Assembly (NCBI GenBank): GCA_016795365.1
Contig: JAEUHN010000026.1
Coordinates: 124,001-188,000, forward strand
DNA length: 64,000 nt
Reading direction: 5' to 3'
Origin: Verrucomicrobiaceae bacterium
Lineage (GTDB): Bacteria; Verrucomicrobiota; Verrucomicrobiia; Verrucomicrobiales; Verrucomicrobiaceae
The notes beneath the pieces are model-generated. The model saw only the letters and a program-made list of their open reading frames with translations. It searched no databases and was not told the origin of the DNA. A program made the position numbers and the translations under genes. Positions 42,024 to 51,921 of the stretch are shown here, one piece after another. Numbering within the stretch: the stretch's first letter is position 1; every line of letters starts with the position of its first letter.

Positions 42024-44408
42024 TCAGCGTGAGCTGGCGGGTTCGATGCGTTGCGCTTCGATGACACCGATCTGCGTGAGTGAGATGGGGTCATGCAGCT
42101 TGGTGGTCTTGCCATAGCAGCGGGCAAGCTGCCAGCGGGGCGGGTGAGGAATCTTGGCAGTGGGAGCCTGGACAACGGTGCGGCTGCCGAGGCTGCCATC
42201 GCTCAAGACGATGCGAGGGCGTGCAATCCAGCGGGCGTCCTTCGTTGGCGCGTATTGAGGCAGCCAATGTGGCACATGCTCGCCTTTGCCGAGGGTGAAG
42301 GAGAAGTCGTCGAACCACAGGGTGAAGCATTCCGTATCCGGCTCAGAGGTGGCTGTGGGCAGGGTTGCCATCACCTCGGGCGAGAAATGCGGGCGGGGGC
42401 CGAGCAGATGCCGACCACTGATGATGCCGAGGCAGATCAGGCTGACGATGGCCACGGACCAGCCGAGGCGCGGCAGCGAACGAAGGGTGCTTTGGACGCT
42501 GCTTGAAAGCACCAACGGGGCAGCGCTCGGGATCATGCCACTATTGAGGACCGGCACGCGCGACACGACGGTGAACAGCAGTTGCAGCACATGATGGATG
42601 CTGAGCAGCCATAGCATGATGAGCGCCCAATCGGCCACGACCCAGAAGCGACGGCTGGCGACGTTTCCAGCCAGGCCGCACAAGACCATGCACGCCACGG
42701 TGATAATCGCGACCATGACCACAGCGGTGAGGCGGGTGCCCCGCCAGCGGCGCGTGAGGAGCACGAGCGTGAGGGCGGTGAGACCTTCGCTGGACCAGTC
42801 GTCCATGCTCAGCGCGGCGAGGTAAAGAAGAGGGGCGGTGATGGCGAGCGGCTGCCATGATCGCCAGCGGGCTGCACCCACGATGCCAGCCCCGAGGATA
42901 GTGAGGCCGATCAAGGTGCGAACGATGGGATCGCTGTCGCGCAGGTAGCGCAGGCTGTTGAAGGTGGCCGTGGTCACGCGCTTGAGGTAGCCGAGCGGAT
43001 CGGCTTTCACATAGCCAGCAAAGCGTTCGCTAAAGAAGCGGTAACGATCGCCCACACGATCACCCGTGAGACCGAGGGCTCCGGCTTCGCGATGATGCTC
43101 GAGGCTGAGTTTGCCATGCACGGGGTCGGCCCCACCAGCGAGGAGTTCGGCGCTGTTGCACGAGAAGGTGAGGATGCCGAAGCGCAATTTCTGAACGACC
43201 ATCCAGGGGCCGAGGGCGAGCGTGGCTCCAATGGTGAAGACGGCGGCGAGTTTGAAGATGAAGTCCGGCTTCATCCGGCTGCGCCAGCCGATCGCGACGA
43301 TGGCGAACGCGGTGAGCGGCAGGGCGAGGAGAAGCTCACCGCAGCAGATATTACCGAGCCCGGCGGTGAGTCCTGCGAGGCCGGTGAGCTTCAGCGAGCG
43401 ACGGTGCAGGGCAATGACGAGAATGGCGGCGGCGAGGGTGCCGTAGGCAAGGCCGGGCAGCTCGGTGAGCAGCGAGTGAACTTGCATCAAGTGATCGCGG
43501 GCGAGCACGAGGAAGACGACGGTGCCGAGGCCCACCCACGGGGCGCGCATGGCACGACCAAGGGCGAAGACGCTGGCGCAGGCGATGCCGAGAAGGCCTA
43601 CGTTGAGGAGCTTGGACATGAGCAGGCTCGGGTGAGCCATGTGCAGCACGGCGAGCAGCACGGCATACAACGGACGCTGCGCACCGAAGACGTTATCCAG
43701 TCCCTGTCCCTCGGCCAGACGGGTGGCGAGTTGCAGCCAGCCGCCCGCATCACTGTCGGGCAATCCTTTGACCAGCATGACGCCATGGGAACGAGTCGGG
43801 TTGAGGTAGAGATCGGCGGCGGCCACTGCCATCGCGAGCACGGCGGGCACCCAGATCGGGAGACGGCCCACGCTGCGCAGCAGGGCGTATATCCAGTCGG
43901 ACGAGCCGAGGCGCAGGGTCATGGTGAGGGAGAGCACCCAGAGAGCGAGGGCGACGGTGAGCCATTCCTCGGAGATCACCTTGGGCGCGATGAGTTCGTA
44001 GCGCTTGCCGTTCTTGCGCGGGTCGCTGCCGTTGGCCGTGCCGAAGTAGAGGATGCTGTTGGAGATGAAGTAATGGCTGGCCTGGAAGTCCTTCACGTCG
44101 CTGGTGCGGTCGGTGCGGCTCATGGGCTTGCCGTTTTCGAGCAGTTCCATGCGCCAGGCGGCCAGGGACTTGCGCCAGCTGTGTGGCAGGTGCCAGCGAT
44201 AGGCTCCGGTTTGCTGACGGAAGACCTCGATGCGTTTGGCGGGCTCCACGGGGATCCTTTGGGTGAAGGGGAAACCACAGAGATTCTGCACCACCATGAT
44301 CATCACGGCGAGGGTGCTGAGCAGCGCCAGCAATCGCCAGCCCGGCAGCGCTCGCGGGCTGCGGATGAAGGCGATGAGGGTGAGGAAGGGGCGGAAAAAG
44401 CGGTGCAT
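42024..44408 (-). CDS. GT-C-fold membrane glycosyltransferase-like protein (GT39/ArnT-like)
   Basis: 794 residues with about twelve helices between residues 25 and 600 and a C-terminal soluble domain of about 150 residues. The N-terminal 130 residues form a periplasmic-type loop after helix 1 (RIPVEPAKRIEVFRQQTGAYRWHLPHSWRKSL). Later segments such as GGWLQLATRLAEGQGLDNVF and VFGAQRPLYAVLLAVLHM suggest the ArnT/dolichyl-phosphate mannosyltransferase fold, although the canonical DE or DD motif is less obvious than in its neighbours. It probably uses polyprenyl-phosphate sugar donors. Spacing of 35 bp to the upstream GT and 12 bp to the esterase gene indicates one operon. Confidence 0.72.
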   Translation of the reverse strand: MHRFFRPFLTLIAFIRSPRALPGWRLLALLSTLAVMIMVVQNLCGFPFTQRIPVEPAKRIEVFRQQTGAYRWHLPHSWRKSLAAWRMELLENGKPMSRTDRTSDVKDFQASHYFISNSILYFGTANGSDPRKNGKRYELIAPKVISEEWLTVALALWVLSLTMTLRLGSSDWIYALLRSVGRLPIWVPAVLAMAVAAADLYLNPTRSHGVMLVKGLPDSDAGGWLQLATRLAEGQGLDNVFGAQRPLYAVLLAVLHMAHPSLLMSKLLNVGLLGIACASVFALGRAMRAPWVGLGTVVFLVLARDHLMQVHSLLTELPGLAYGTLAAAILVIALHRRSLKLTGLAGLTAGLGNICCGELLLALPLTAFAIVAIGWRSRMKPDFIFKLAAVFTIGATLALGPWMVVQKLRFGILTFSCNSAELLAGGADPVHGKLSLEHHREAGALGLTGDRVGDRYRFFSERFAGYVKADPLGYLKRVTTATFNSLRYLRDSDPIVRTLIGLTILGAGIVGAARWRSWQPLAITAPLLYLAALSMDDWSSEGLTALTLVLLTRRWRGTRLTAVVMVAIITVACMVLCGLAGNVASRRFWVVADWALIMLWLLSIHHVLQLLFTVVSRVPVLNSGMIPSAAPLVLSSSVQSTLRSLPRLGWSVAIVSLICLGIISGRHLLGPRPHFSPEVMATLPTATSEPDTECFTLWFDDFSFTLGKGEHVPHWLPQYAPTKDARWIARPRIVLSDGSLGSRTVVQAPTAKIPHPPRWQLARCYGKTTKLHDPISLTQIGVIEAQRIEPASSR

Positions 44409-44443
44409 GGGCCAGACGATGGGAGTCCGTTGGCTCTGAAAGG

Positions 44444-46315
44444 TTAGGGGGGAGAGAGCTTCGGACGATAGCGCACAACTTCGCGGCTCGTGCTGATAAA
44501 AAGACCGGGCAGACGGGCCACGGGCTCGAAAAGAGTGTGATCATCGAGCAAGGCGAGGATGTCAGGCTTGGTCTCCGCATACAGCTCGCGGAAGCCGAAG
44601 TTCACAAAGAGCGGCTTGTGCTCACGATCGGCCCTGGCCATGAGAGCGCGGAGGTCGGCCACGGTTTCAAAGCGAATCCCGGCGGGATCGTAGCAGCCAG
44701 GCGTCATGATGCAGTGGCCGGTGAGGGCTTTCTTGCCGTAATCGGGATGCCGGGGATTGGTCACCTGTCTTGTGAGGGCGACGGATTCGCGGTTCGCCTC
44801 GATCGGGTGCTGGACGAGGAGCCGGGACTGCTGCCACGCGAGCGCATGAGTGCCGAACACAAAAACGATGCCAACAACCATTCCTGCCCGGGGCACCTTC
44901 GAGAGAAGCGAGGTCAGCCCGGCAGCCCAGAGGGCGAGCAGCGCGGGAATAAAAGGGATCAGATACCAGTGGTAGGGGCGTGTGTGGCCGATGACGATGT
45001 GCACGATCATGAGCACAGGGGCGCCGATGAGGAAAAGGATCAGCCAGCGCTGCGAATGGTTGCACCACAGACGCACCGTGCCGAGCACGACGAGCGACCA
45101 CGAGATCACGAGGACCGCCACATCCAGGACCACAGGCAGCCCCTGATCACGAACGGCGGTGCTGAAGGGGTTCGTGGCACTCCAGGGCAACCACGGCGCG
45201 CCACAGGCGAGGTAGCAGGCGGCGTCCTTGAACCACGCGAGGTCCAGACTGCCTGGTAGCACATGCTGGTCCATGAACTTGAGGAAGGGGACCAATTGGG
45301 GAGCCATGATGCCGACCATGAGCAGGACGGTGACGAGATTGCCCACCAGCCAGCGGGTCGATTGCACGAGGCGGTCCTCTTTGATGTCATCGGTCCAGAT
45401 CATCGCTAGCGCGGAGGCCGCCATGCCGAGCGGGAAGTAAACCGCCCCCAGGTGCGTCCACAGCACATAGAACTGCACGAAGCCCATCAGCAGCCACCAG
45501 CGCCAGCGCCCCGACTGAATCGCACGCCCCACGATGCCGATCAGGAGAATGAGCAGGAGGGTGACAAAACCATACCCGCGGGCATCGACGCCAAAGCGCA
45601 CCAGCCAGGCATGCCCGGCCCAGGCCAGCACCACGGCAGGGGTGGCACGCGACCAGCCCCAGACGTGGCACATCCAGGCAATCGCGAACAACGAGGCCAG
45701 TCCGGCGAGCAAGGTGGGCAGTCGCACCCAGGTCTCGCTGAAGTAGGGGTCGGTGGGGCCAGCGGTGGGCGTGAAAAAAGCGTCGTGCGAGAGGCGGGCG
45801 ACGACGGTGTAGCCGATGTGGTTGGTGGGACGCCAGAAGTTCCACAGGGTGTCGAGCCAGGACGTGGGCTCGATTTGAACCTTGCCCTCCGGGCTTACTT
45901 CCACCTGATCGGCGACAAACCTTCCAGCGGCGAACTCCTCGTCACCCCAGAATGAATGATGGAGGCGGGGAATGCCGGCGGCGAGGAAGATCACCGAGGC
46001 GGCTCCCAGGGCGACCCCTTGCGGTAAGGTGGGGCGGAAGGGCGCTGGCACACATTGCTCGCGGCGGCGATCGAGTGACCGACAGGCAAGGGGGGCCAGG
46101 GCGAGCAAGCAGGCGGCAAGGCCGAGGTTCACCACCAGTCCGCGGTGGAGCCAGACGGGCACCATGAGTTTCATGGAAGGCTTGCGGCCATCAGCGAGAC
46201 GCTCAGCGACCTGCTGCTCCTGCTTCACCGGCTTCTTCGTCGTCGAAAACGCCAAGATCAGCCCTAGCAGCAAGGCGGAGGTGATCAGGACGTAAGGGTG
46301 GCGAAGGCGATGCAC
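44444..46315 (-). CDS. GT-C-fold membrane glycosyltransferase (GT39/PMT-like)
   Basis: 623 residues read from a GTG at 46313-46315; an alternative ATG at 46172-46174 would drop the first helix. About eleven helices. RLHHSFWGDEEFAAGRF carries the acidic DE pair typical of the first loop of GT-C enzymes, and LVRFGVDARGYGFVTLL a conserved loop. The C-terminal soluble piece (ADREHKPLFVNFGFRELYAE) is shared with the plus-strand protein at 49923, so the two are paralogues. The donor is presumably a polyprenyl-phosphate sugar. It belongs to the LptF/G-GT-GT-esterase operon. Confidence 0.8.
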   Translation of the reverse strand: MHRLRHPYVLITSALLLGLILAFSTTKKPVKQEQQVAERLADGRKPSMKLMVPVWLHRGLVVNLGLAACLLALAPLACRSLDRRREQCVPAPFRPTLPQGVALGAASVIFLAAGIPRLHHSFWGDEEFAAGRFVADQVEVSPEGKVQIEPTSWLDTLWNFWRPTNHIGYTVVARLSHDAFFTPTAGPTDPYFSETWVRLPTLLAGLASLFAIAWMCHVWGWSRATPAVVLAWAGHAWLVRFGVDARGYGFVTLLLILLIGIVGRAIQSGRWRWWLLMGFVQFYVLWTHLGAVYFPLGMAASALAMIWTDDIKEDRLVQSTRWLVGNLVTVLLMVGIMAPQLVPFLKFMDQHVLPGSLDLAWFKDAACYLACGAPWLPWSATNPFSTAVRDQGLPVVLDVAVLVISWSLVVLGTVRLWCNHSQRWLILFLIGAPVLMIVHIVIGHTRPYHWYLIPFIPALLALWAAGLTSLLSKVPRAGMVVGIVFVFGTHALAWQQSRLLVQHPIEANRESVALTRQVTNPRHPDYGKKALTGHCIMTPGCYDPAGIRFETVADLRALMARADREHKPLFVNFGFRELYAETKPDILALLDDHTLFEPVARLPGLFISTSREVVRYRPKLSPP

Positions 46316-46415
46316 AGGGGTGAGATCTTGGGAGCAAACGACGGGCCTAGTTGGGCGACATGGGCATCGAAGTTTTGCGCCGGAGAAAAGCGGGGCCGCC
46401 CTTGCTGGTCAAGCT

Positions 46416-48161
46416 TCAACGGCTCCTGCGCTTGGCGTTGCCGCTGACGGGCTCCGGCGTGCGCTGGATCAGAGACTTCAGCTTGGCGAAGATCGCGGAT
46501 GGCGTCAGCTCCGGCATGTTCTTGTTTTGGGACTTCTCGAGGAAGAGCACGACAGCGATGACCCCGAGAATGAGATGCGGCATCCACACGCCCAGCCAAG
46601 CCGGGATGTGCTCGCCTTTGACCATGCTGGAGAAGAGGTTGTCCATGAACAGCAGGCCGAAGAAGAAGAACACGGCGACCGCAATACCACCGATGGAGCC
46701 GCGTCGAGAGTAGGCAATGCCGAGAGGCGCGGTGGTCATGACAATGAACAGGCACTGCCAGGGCACCGAGAAACGCTGGTAGAGCTGAAGCTCGAAGGCC
46801 CCGAGCTTCTCGCGAGGCACGCCATTGTCCGGCTGGAGACAGGTGGCCAGTTCGGGGACGCCCATGTTGTCGGGTGCGAGCGCTGAACTGATGATACTCC
46901 AGGGCGTCTCGGTCCAGCCTTCCATGTCGAGTCGCGATGAGGTGACGCCTGTGGTGCGGGTCACGAGAGGGAATTGCTGGATGTCCTTCGCTTCCTTCTT
47001 CTCGTAGAGCACTTCCACACCGCCGTAGAATGACCACACACGCGGTCCTGGCCACCAGCGGGCGGAGGTGGCATACCAGCCGTGCAACATGCGCCCCTTT
47101 TCGTCGGTCTGGCGCACAGACACGTCGCGGAGCTTGTCCCCCAGCGCATCGGAGGGCACGGAGGCGACATACCAGGTGCGACCGGTTTGTTCGTTTCGAT
47201 GGAGCACGGAGGTGGCGAGGGCGGCCCGCCGGGATTTCTTGTCGGACTTGTCTTTTAGCAACGCCAGTCGCTGCCCCTCGCCGCGCGGTGCCCAGTGGTA
47301 GTTCGCCACCATGCCGATGAGCGAGGCATAGGCGGCCACCACGTAGAGAGGGCGAAGGATCTGGCCCAGGCTGCGGCCTGCCGTGAGCATGGCGATGATC
47401 TCATTGGATCGCGACATGCGGGTGAGGCTGTAGAGCACTGCGAGGAGCAGGGACGCTGGTGCCACCGAGACGTAGATGAAGGGCAGCATCTTGATGTAAG
47501 CCCAGGCGATGTCGGCAGTCGAGGTGCCAGCCTGCTGGTAGTCCTTCAGGGCATCGATGAGGTCCATCAGGATCCACAGGGACGAGAAGCCGATGAAGCA
47601 GAAGATCAAGGGCTGGAGGAAGGTCTTCAGCGTGTAAGTCTCGAGAATGGTGCGTCTCGACAGCCACCAGACCATGAGTGGCGGAGTGGCCAGCAGGATG
47701 ATCATCATCACCACCTTGCCTGCATAGGCGATCGGGGACCGGGGTTCGCCCATGTAGCTGTAATTCTCATGGTCCCAGTGATCGTAGGCCTCGCCAAGCA
47801 GGGCCTTGAAGGCAAGGAGGCTGCAAATGATGACCGTCGGCCAGACGAGTGCCCCCAGGTTGGGCCAGACTCGAATCCAGTGAATGAGGAAAACGATCGT
47901 CCCGAGCATGAAGCAGAGCTGGAGGTAGGGACGGACATAGTTGAAGAACAGCATCCAATCGGGCGGGTCCACCCAGCCGAGAGGTATGGAGTCGCCTGAG
48001 TTCGGAATGAACGGCATCTCGTCCTGGTGATAACCAAGGGCCTGGCAGATGAAGACGACGATGACGGCTGCGATGATCGCGAACTCCGTCAAGTGGGGCG
48101 TCCTGCGCAACCATCGCCAGATGTGCAAGAGGGTGGTTGGGAGTGCTTGGAGCCAGCGCAT
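46416..48161 (-). CDS. LptF/LptG family permease, enlarged
   Basis: 581 residues from the ATG at 48159-48161; the twelve extra residues from an upstream TTG are rejected. Helices cluster at the N-terminus and C-terminus around a periplasmic beta-jelly-roll region (GYWHGWYATSARWWPGPRVWSFYGG-like). It is longer than typical LptF or LptG (about 360-430), with an expanded N-terminal membrane region. The family moves lipopolysaccharide from the inner membrane in a complex with LptB and LptC. Here it heads an operon with two glycosyltransferases and an esterase, which fits a lipid-glycan export route. A partner LptF/G is not in the window. Confidence 0.8.
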   Translation of the reverse strand: MRWLQALPTTLLHIWRWLRRTPHLTEFAIIAAVIVVFICQALGYHQDEMPFIPNSGDSIPLGWVDPPDWMLFFNYVRPYLQLCFMLGTIVFLIHWIRVWPNLGALVWPTVIICSLLAFKALLGEAYDHWDHENYSYMGEPRSPIAYAGKVVMMIILLATPPLMVWWLSRRTILETYTLKTFLQPLIFCFIGFSSLWILMDLIDALKDYQQAGTSTADIAWAYIKMLPFIYVSVAPASLLLAVLYSLTRMSRSNEIIAMLTAGRSLGQILRPLYVVAAYASLIGMVANYHWAPRGEGQRLALLKDKSDKKSRRAALATSVLHRNEQTGRTWYVASVPSDALGDKLRDVSVRQTDEKGRMLHGWYATSARWWPGPRVWSFYGGVEVLYEKKEAKDIQQFPLVTRTTGVTSSRLDMEGWTETPWSIISSALAPDNMGVPELATCLQPDNGVPREKLGAFELQLYQRFSVPWQCLFIVMTTAPLGIAYSRRGSIGGIAVAVFFFFGLLFMDNLFSSMVKGEHIPAWLGVWMPHLILGVIAVVLFLEKSQNKNMPELTPSAIFAKLKSLIQRTPEPVSGNAKRRSR

Positions 48162-48398
48162 GAAGGGCGATGTGACGGGGCTCCTAGCTACGACCAATGC
48201 ACGAAGGAGTCAACCACCGGGAGCTTTGGCTTTGAAGTGCTACGGTCGAGGGCGCAGGCATTGATAGCTGATTTCAAATCAAAAGTGATCGGACTTACGC
48301 CGATGAGCGCGCTCCGTTCGTAGATGCGGCGGTGCTGTGTGGGTCAGGTCAGCCAAATGGTTGTCTCTTCCTTCACAGGCCTGCTGCCGTAAATCCGT

Positions 48399-49037
48399 AT
48401 GAAATCCTTCCTCGTTGCCGCTCCGTTGTTCGTTCTCGTGTCAGTCCTCATGGTGAGTTGTGGACGGGAGCCTGACCAAGTGAGCAAGCCGAAAAAGGCA
48501 ACGCTTGTTCCTGCCCAGGAAGTCAAAGTCGAAGTGAGAGCTGACGGGCTCGCCTACCTTCCAGGTATGGAGGCACCGTTCACAGGCGATGCGATTGAAG
48601 TCCACGCCGATCACCAGCCTCCGACAGTTAAGAAAAGGATTCCCCACCTGAATGGTCGAAAGCATGGGGAGGTGACCACTTACACGCCGAAGGGCAGGAT
48701 TCGCGAGGTGAGAAAGTATGACCAGGGCAAGCCGGTCTCCTCCGATGTGTATCACTCCAATGGTCAAAAGAAGATCGCCGTCCTGCTCAACGAAAAGGAT
48801 CTGGCAGAAGGACCTTACCGCCGATGGCACGACAACGGCGTGCTGGAGTCTGAATGCCATTTCGACTCCGAGGAGCGCTTCCATGGCATCGAGAAGGACT
48901 ATGACCGCGAGGGCAAACTGGTGGCCGAGTATCGCAAAGAGCACGGCAAGCTGGTGGAGATCATCTTTGAAACGCCCGAGATGAAGGCCATTCGAATCGA
49001 GAAGGAGACGCCGTCAGCAGCACCCGCCAAGCCTTGA
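48399..49037 (+). CDS. MORN-variant (YwqK-like) lipoprotein
   Basis: 212 residues. The signal ends in lipobox LMVSC (Cys21 or 22). The mature part carries MORN_2-type repeats of the pattern G-x-x-x-x-Y-x-x-x-G-x-x-x-x-x-x-x-Y, such as KHGEVTTYTPKGRIREVRKYDQGKPV and GPYRRWHDNGVLESECHF. Databases often label the family YwqK antitoxin, but nothing here suggests a toxin partner. It is divergent from the LptF/G gene with about 240 bp between. Outer-membrane or periplasmic surface role inferred from lipidation. Confidence 0.8.
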   Translation: MKSFLVAAPLFVLVSVLMVSCGREPDQVSKPKKATLVPAQEVKVEVRADGLAYLPGMEAPFTGDAIEVHADHQPPTVKKRIPHLNGRKHGEVTTYTPKGRIREVRKYDQGKPVSSDVYHSNGQKKIAVLLNEKDLAEGPYRRWHDNGVLESECHFDSEERFHGIEKDYDREGKLVAEYRKEHGKLVEIIFETPEMKAIRIEKETPSAAPAKP

Positions 49038-49132
49038 AGCAGGGGCGAGTGGGGGCAACAGGCCGAACAGAAAGGTATTTACCAAAAGGTTAAGTTTTGT
49101 TAAATAATTAATCTTTCAGCCGTTCCCTCCCC

Positions 49133-49843
49133 ATGAACCGGACCTCCTTTCTCCCCCTCCTGCTGGTGCTGGCCACTTCGATTTCCACCTGGTGCTGGGG
49201 ACAGTATGGCTATGTGCCGGTGCCCGCCGGGCAGGTCGTGGGCAATGGCACGCTGGCTGCCATGACTCCATCCGTCATGCCCAGCCTCGGGCACGCGAGG
49301 GGAGGCACCTTTCTCCAGGTGGAGGGCACTTCGTTGTCCATTGGCGGCCTGACGGATGAGGTCGAGCAGGTGGTCAGTGACCTGAATGCTGAAACGACGT
49401 ATGGGTTCATGGCCACGTTCGGTCACATCGGAACGGCGGGGCTCGGACTGGAACTGAGCGCTGGCTATTACAGCCTGGATTTCGACAGGGATCTCTCTGG
49501 CTTGTATGGCAAAGTCGATGCCGATGTCTCGGCCAAGCTCTTGCTGGTGCCCATTTTCGTCAACGCGCGGTTCAGCCTCCCCCTGGGGGAGCGAGTGTCG
49601 CTTGAGGTCGGGGCTGGAGCGGGCGGGGTCTATGCCAATGCCGAAGCCACCGCCGAGACGAGCCTTGGTGATTTCTCTGCGAGTCAGAACGCCTTTACCT
49701 TTGGTTATCAGGCCATGGCCGGACTCACCTTTGCCCTGGCCCAGCACGCTGATCTCACGCTTCACTACCGATACATGGTGCTCTCGTCGGTCGAGGATCT
49801 GACCGCTCAGTCCGTAGGGCTGGGCCTGCGCCTGCGTCTCTGA
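49133..49843 (+). CDS. Outer-membrane beta-barrel protein
   Basis: 236 residues with a signal peptide (residues 1-24, ending TWCWGQ). The mature part has alternating hydrophobic strands (TYGFMATFGHIGTAGLGLELSAGY, LHYRYMVLSSVEDLTAQSVGLGLRLRL) and ends with a strand finishing in a large hydrophobic residue followed by Arg-Leu, a C-terminal pattern of barrel proteins. Comparable with the OMP_b-brl/OmpW-like group. The upstream 90 bp is AT-rich and likely holds its promoter. It might be a porin or stress barrel; no ligand is evident. Confidence 0.75.
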   Translation: MNRTSFLPLLLVLATSISTWCWGQYGYVPVPAGQVVGNGTLAAMTPSVMPSLGHARGGTFLQVEGTSLSIGGLTDEVEQVVSDLNAETTYGFMATFGHIGTAGLGLELSAGYYSLDFDRDLSGLYGKVDADVSAKLLLVPIFVNARFSLPLGERVSLEVGAGAGGVYANAEATAETSLGDFSASQNAFTFGYQAMAGLTFALAQHADLTLHYRYMVLSSVEDLTAQSVGLGLRLRL

Positions 49844-49922
49844 TCGGCGCATGTCGCATCAGAGGGGTCCCTCATTGTCTGAAGATTGAGGCCTCCATGG
49901 GAAGGGATTAAAAAGCCTTTCC

Positions 49923-51830
49923 ATGCGCCCCTTCAAGCTCCTCGTCCATCGCTGGCTCCGTGCTGCGGCGGCGCACTGGCCCTACTACTTGGTTCTCATT
50001 GGGCTGGCGTTGCTTTGCCGAAGCTTTGCGGCCAACTCCGGCGGGCAATTCACCAAAGCGCTGGAAGCACTTCGCGTGGCGCGCGAATCTGGCGTTTCGG
50101 CACGGGCGGAGGACTACGCGCGGGTGTGGCTGCCCACGGTGGGGCGCTGGTGGTTTTTCGTCAGCTTGGCGCTGATCCTGGCAGGACCGTGGCTGATCGG
50201 CTGGGAGAAAGACCCGCTCGTGCAGCGGGAGGACGATGACCAACCGAAGGCCCGCCGCTGGCTGTGGCTGGTGAGTTTCATCATGATGGCTGCCTCGGCG
50301 GTGCTCAATGCACCTCGATTGTTCAACAGCTTTTGGATGGACGAGGAGAGCACCGCCCGGCGGTTTGTGGTCGGGGATTTTCGACACGGCTCAGACGCGA
50401 GCCCCCGATGGGCGGAGCCAAGTTGGGAGAGAACTATCTTCTACTACCGCGACCCGAACAACCATCCCCTGTTCAGCATCCTGGCAAGGCTTTGCCACTC
50501 GGCACTGCCGACTCCGCAGGAGCCCGAGTCGTTTCATTTCAGGGAGTGGACCATCCGTCTGCCTGCCTACCTCGCTGGAATTGCCGGGCTGGGCTTGGTG
50601 GCCTGGTTGGCAGTCGTGCTTCGGATGCCCCGGGCCGGTATGCTGGCCGTGGTCTGGCTGGCCATGCATCCCTGGCACGTGCGCTACGGCGTGGATGCGC
50701 GCGGCTATGCGTTGCTCTTTACCCTGCTGCCGGCGTCCCTCGGCTGCCTATGCCGGGCGATTCAGACGGGGAGAATGAACTGGTGGCTTGGCTACGGTGT
50801 GCTGGAGTTCCTGGTGCTGTGGGCCTACCCCGGCACGCTTTACTTTGTGGCCTCGTTCAATGTCGCGGTCGCTGGGCTGATGATGACGTCGATCGTTCCT
50901 CGACTAGCGCGAGGCCAGCAGTGGCTGAGGTTTGTCGCGGCCAATCTGATCGGGGCCATGTTCACCACGCTGCTGCTGGGGCCTTGTGTGGAGCCGATGC
51001 TGAACTACCTCCAATACGATCGCATCCGAGGGGTGCTCGATGCCCGGTGGGTGGCCGAGACATGCAGCGGCTTGTTCACCGGGCAGCCGTGGGTGGCTTG
51101 GGCGGACCATGAACTTGTGATCGCCTGGATGCGCACGTGGACGGAATCGCCCTGGTTCGTGGTCCTGACTTTTGGTGCGCTCGCAGTGGTTCTCGGCACT
51201 GGAGTGCTGGCGTGCTGGCGCCGTGGCGTGACGCATCGCTGGATCCTGGGGCACTCCTTGATGCTCGGGCCATTCATGTATCTCATGGCCACGGCGCAGG
51301 GGAACATCCTTTACCCCTGGTATCTGCTGCTCTGCCTGCCCGGTCTCGCCTTGATCATGGGAGCAGGGCTGGAGGCTGCAATGGTCAAGCCGTGGGGTCG
51401 CGCCTGGATCGCTGCGTTCATGGGCCTGTGGGCGGTCGTGACCTGGCCCCAGGCCAATCTCCTTCGTTCGCATTCGATCGAACCCATGCGTGAATCCGTG
51501 GAGGCGACGAGACAGATCCGAAATGCTCGCATGGCCAGTCTCAACGATGTGCTCACCGTCAGTCTCGCCTTTCCAGCGAAGCTTTACGATCCCGCGGCCA
51601 TCCAAGTGAAGACGGTGGATGAACTCCGCGCCGTGATGGACCGGGCCGATCGCGAACATCGTCCGCTATTCGTGAATTTCGCCGACAAGGGCCTGCTCGA
51701 CCTCCGCAGTCCCGACATGAGTGCCTTCCTTGATGATTCAAAAAACTTCCAGGCACTTCCTCCGTTCGTTGGCATCCATGGGCAGTTCGAGCGTAGGGTC
51801 CTTCGTTATAGAGGTAAGACCATGCCCTGA
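49923..51830 (+). CDS. GT-C-fold membrane glycosyltransferase (GT39/PMT-like)
   Basis: 635 residues, about eleven helices. RLFNSFWMDEESTARRF gives the acidic DE pair of GT-C enzymes, and VRYGVDARGYALLF a conserved loop also found in the minus-strand protein at 44444. The shared C-terminal segment ADREHRPLFVNFADKGLLD confirms they are paralogues. It stands alone on the plus strand, 80 bp after the beta-barrel gene and 91 bp before the PSD1 gene. The donor is presumably a polyprenyl-phosphate sugar and the acceptor is unknown. Confidence 0.8.
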   Translation: MRPFKLLVHRWLRAAAAHWPYYLVLIGLALLCRSFAANSGGQFTKALEALRVARESGVSARAEDYARVWLPTVGRWWFFVSLALILAGPWLIGWEKDPLVQREDDDQPKARRWLWLVSFIMMAASAVLNAPRLFNSFWMDEESTARRFVVGDFRHGSDASPRWAEPSWERTIFYYRDPNNHPLFSILARLCHSALPTPQEPESFHFREWTIRLPAYLAGIAGLGLVAWLAVVLRMPRAGMLAVVWLAMHPWHVRYGVDARGYALLFTLLPASLGCLCRAIQTGRMNWWLGYGVLEFLVLWAYPGTLYFVASFNVAVAGLMMTSIVPRLARGQQWLRFVAANLIGAMFTTLLLGPCVEPMLNYLQYDRIRGVLDARWVAETCSGLFTGQPWVAWADHELVIAWMRTWTESPWFVVLTFGALAVVLGTGVLACWRRGVTHRWILGHSLMLGPFMYLMATAQGNILYPWYLLLCLPGLALIMGAGLEAAMVKPWGRAWIAAFMGLWAVVTWPQANLLRSHSIEPMRESVEATRQIRNARMASLNDVLTVSLAFPAKLYDPAAIQVKTVDELRAVMDRADREHRPLFVNFADKGLLDLRSPDMSAFLDDSKNFQALPPFVGIHGQFERRVLRYRGKTMP

Positions 51831-51921
51831 TTGAAGAAGAGAGGGTTGGAAATGTTATCGCCATTGAGTGGGAGAGGCTCTGGCATCATGAGCGCTTTGG
51901 TTCCTGGCGATCTACCGCTTC

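Noticed and set aside
43092..44447. A 451-residue plus-strand frame opposite the GT-C gene
   Set aside because: Glu/Gly/Ala/His-rich shadow with no domain; the minus-strand frame has membrane helices and operon spacing.
48399..49037. Toxin-antitoxin pair, as the YwqK name implies
   Set aside because: The protein is a MORN-repeat lipoprotein and no toxin gene is adjacent; the neighbour is a beta-barrel protein.
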